Part shown: positions 62,435 through 64,000 of the stretch, piece by piece
How the letters are laid out: each line of letters starts with the position of its first letter
Position numbering within the stretch: position 1 is the first letter of the stretch
NCBI RefSeq assembly: GCF_037975245.1
Contig: NC_092563.1
Span: 8,815,001-8,879,000 of the forward strand
Length of the DNA stretch: 64,000 bases
Source: Apostichopus japonicus
Lineage: Eukaryota; Echinodermata; Holothuroidea; Aspidochirotida; Stichopodidae
Reading direction: 5' to 3'
The notes under the pieces: generated by a model
Databases searched by the model: none
What the model was told of the DNA's origin: nothing
What the model saw: the letters and a program-made list of their open reading frames with translations, nothing else
Program-made: the position numbers and the translations under genes

Positions 62435-62817
62435 TAGAGATGCACCGGATATCCGGTCCGGCCGGATAGTGAGCAAATTATCCGGTTCCGGCCGGATATT
62501 TGTCAAAATCTGGCCGGAAGTTTTCAAAATCTGGCCTGAATTATTCCTTAAAAAGGTGTTGGTATTAACTTATATCAATGTAAACTATCTCCAAAAATTA
62601 ATAAAAACATTCAAAGTAAGGAAAAATTAGGTTTAACATGTTTAATTTAATTTTCTCAATGGTCTGACCTAAGATTTGCTCCTTGTTTCATACTTCTGCT
62701 TCTTATTAATGATTTTCTTTTGTGTAATGAAAAAATCCGGTTCCGGCCAGATTTCATGTACTATCCGGCAAAACCCGGTCCGGCTGGATCCAAAAACTTG
62801 GATCCGGTGCATCCCTA
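62435..62817. mobile_element. hAT-like MITE
   Basis: 383 bp with terminal inverted repeats TAGAGATGCACCGGAT and, reversed, TAGGGATGCACCGGAT. Flanking 8-bp target duplication GCCATAAC / GCTATAAC with one mismatch. Subterminal CCGGTCCGGCCGGAT words recur on both sides. No transposase. Confidence 0.88.
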
Positions 62818-63316
62818 GCTATAACCCTTGATAAATTTATGGTTTGTTATTCTCCAGACATTAAAATGTTTCATTTTCAAAGTAGTATCATGTGGGAATC
62901 ATTATGCCTGATCTTCATATACCACTTTAAACTCCATTTCATAAATGCCTAAACCAACTTCCTGTATACTGGACCAGTCTCGAATGCGATTCGAGACTGG
63001 TCGAGTGTATAGAGAGGAGAATTGCTTCAGGATCGAAATGTTAGACAAACACTGGTTTGTTGCCATGGCAATCATGAAGTCATAATTAAAAGAAATGAAG
63101 ACATGGTGTAACGTTGCCATGAGTTATGAGTATATGCAAATATGTTTATGGGCAAAGAAATACATGTTCCAAATTGCAAAAGAATACTGTACAGTATATA
63201 TAGCCTACTTGCAATTAGTTACAGCAGTAGTACTGTATATGTTTTCACACACACACCGAGTCTCAATACACACTGTACCTACTTCTTAAATCATCCAGCT
63301 AAATACTTCGAGTAAC
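62818..63316. other. Spacer with a perfect hairpin
   Basis: Apart from the hairpin at 62972-63002, no gene. An ACACACACAC run lies near 63247. Confidence 0.5.
62972..63002. repeat. Perfect 14-bp inverted repeat with 3-nt loop
   Basis: GACCAGTCTCGAAT, loop GCG, ATTCGAGACTGGTC. Weaker pairing continues outward (TATAC / GTGTATA). No known element recognised. Confidence 0.9.
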
Positions 63317-63752
63317 ATGAATGACTTAGGGATTAATTTTGAGCTAGAGTCACTTGATGAAGATAGTCCTACTCCTAGTCCTTCAAACAGGTTCAGAAGA
63401 AACCTTGTCGCTAAGCCTAACGATAACGTTAGCACTACTACTACTAGCAGTAACGACATGACTGACCAGGGACTACTGTAGGCCCAGCGATCTTTCAGAC
63501 TCGCAATAACACTGCGGTTACTACAAGTACAAACCAGTCGAACAATGGGGCTCGGAACCTCTTCAAAACGACCAAACGACACTGCTTCATTCGTATTTTT
63601 CACTCTTAATGTTCGTCGGAAGAAAATGCTGTTTTACAAGAGGTGACTATTACGTCATTCAGGAAAAAGATCAAGGGAGGCATAAGGAGAATGAAAGATG
63701 GCACGTTTGAACTAGACGGCATCGGACATTTCGGTTTATGCTTGATTTAATA
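63317..63752 (+). pseudogene. Coding-like stretch broken into three frames
   Basis: Frame 1 at 63317-63481 begins MNDLGINFELESLDED and continues PTPSPSNRFRRNLVAKPND before a stop. A second frame covers about 63475-63610 (NNTAVTTSTNQSNNGARNLF). A third covers 63609-63752 (SEENAVLQEVT, RRMKDGTFELDG) and ends in TAA. The composition is that of real protein and the segments abut, which suggests a frame-disrupted gene copy or a first exon plus chance open frames. Not recognised. The overlapping minus-strand frame (63286-63603) is considered a shadow. Confidence 0.35.
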
Positions 63753-64000
63753 TCTGCCTGCGATTTAGTAAAACCTCACTGTTTGAAGGTGTCACTGTTA
63801 TGAAGATCTGATGTATATTTTTGCAACCGGCCTTTGAAAAATAAGAGTCTCAACGTTTCATGTGCTCTAGACTTTTGGATTTAAATGAAACACCTCATGT
63901 TTTGGGGGACATCAACCACTGCTTAAATTTGCAACCACTGCATGCAACCACTGCATGCAACCAATGCACACTGTCGAATTTGAAGCAGTTTAATTTGTTT
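63753..64000. other. Window end, no gene seen
   Basis: Contains a short ACCACTGCATGCAACCA repeat at about 63935-63965. Nothing else recognised. Confidence 0.4.

Noticed and set aside
63286-63603. 105-codon minus-strand frame with a hydrophobic stretch (SLLLVVVVLTLSL)
   Set aside because: The stretch is the complement of an ACTACTACTAC repeat inside the plus-strand coding-like segment, so it is most likely a shadow.

Overview
The window is animal nuclear DNA: AT-rich, with long introns that have GT/AG boundaries, very many tandem repeats, MITEs, a SINE, a LINE remnant and a Ty3/gypsy-type LTR retrotransposon. The mix of a calbindin-family EF-hand gene, an anillin gene, a DUF4806 gene and repeats of the 'GCGTAGCCAGGATTT' type suggests a marine invertebrate deuterostome, perhaps an echinoderm. 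That assignment is inference from style and gene content, not a match to a named genome.

Region 1 (1-25.9 kb) holds the 3' two thirds of a plus-strand gene of the calbindin D28k / calretinin / secretagogin family. Exons found at 6203, 9253, 12363, 12884, 20537 and 21943 all splice in phase and encode EF-hands 3, 4 and 5. Two different last exons (22808-22945 and 24175-24309) each begin in phase 0, encode a complete canonical EF-hand and end in their own stop codon, so the gene appears to have alternative C-termini. EF-hands 1 and 2 were not found and probably lie upstream. The introns carry large minisatellites: a 34-bp unit at 1.2-3.0 kb, a 27-bp unit at 6.26-7.5 kb that begins exactly at an exon's splice donor and repeats the donor motif, and a higher-order repeat at 10.5-11.7 kb.

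Region 2 (25.9-40.8 kb) is intergenic and repeat-rich. A 9.3-kb LTR retrotransposon on the minus strand (30390-39684) has 752-bp LTRs in which I saw no difference, a GTAT target duplication, a primer-binding site and a polypurine tract. Its gag is split by a frameshift and its pol by one in-frame stop. It sits between two inverted GC-rich arms of an older foldback-like element.

Region 3 (40.8-50.1 kb) carries a 2826-bp direct duplication (40786-43611 and 47303-50128, offset 6517) containing exons 1 and 2 of anillin. Between the copies lie the C-terminal exons of a DUF4806-domain gene and a GC-rich minisatellite that is open in most reading frames. Region 4 (48.2-60.2 kb) is anillin on the plus strand: 12 exons, about 795 codons, from the MDP start through the Rho-binding part of the anillin homology domain and into the C2-like part. 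The remaining C2 and PH exons were not found in the window. The last 4 kb hold two MITEs, a perfect hairpin and a frame-broken coding-like stretch near 63.3-63.75 kb.
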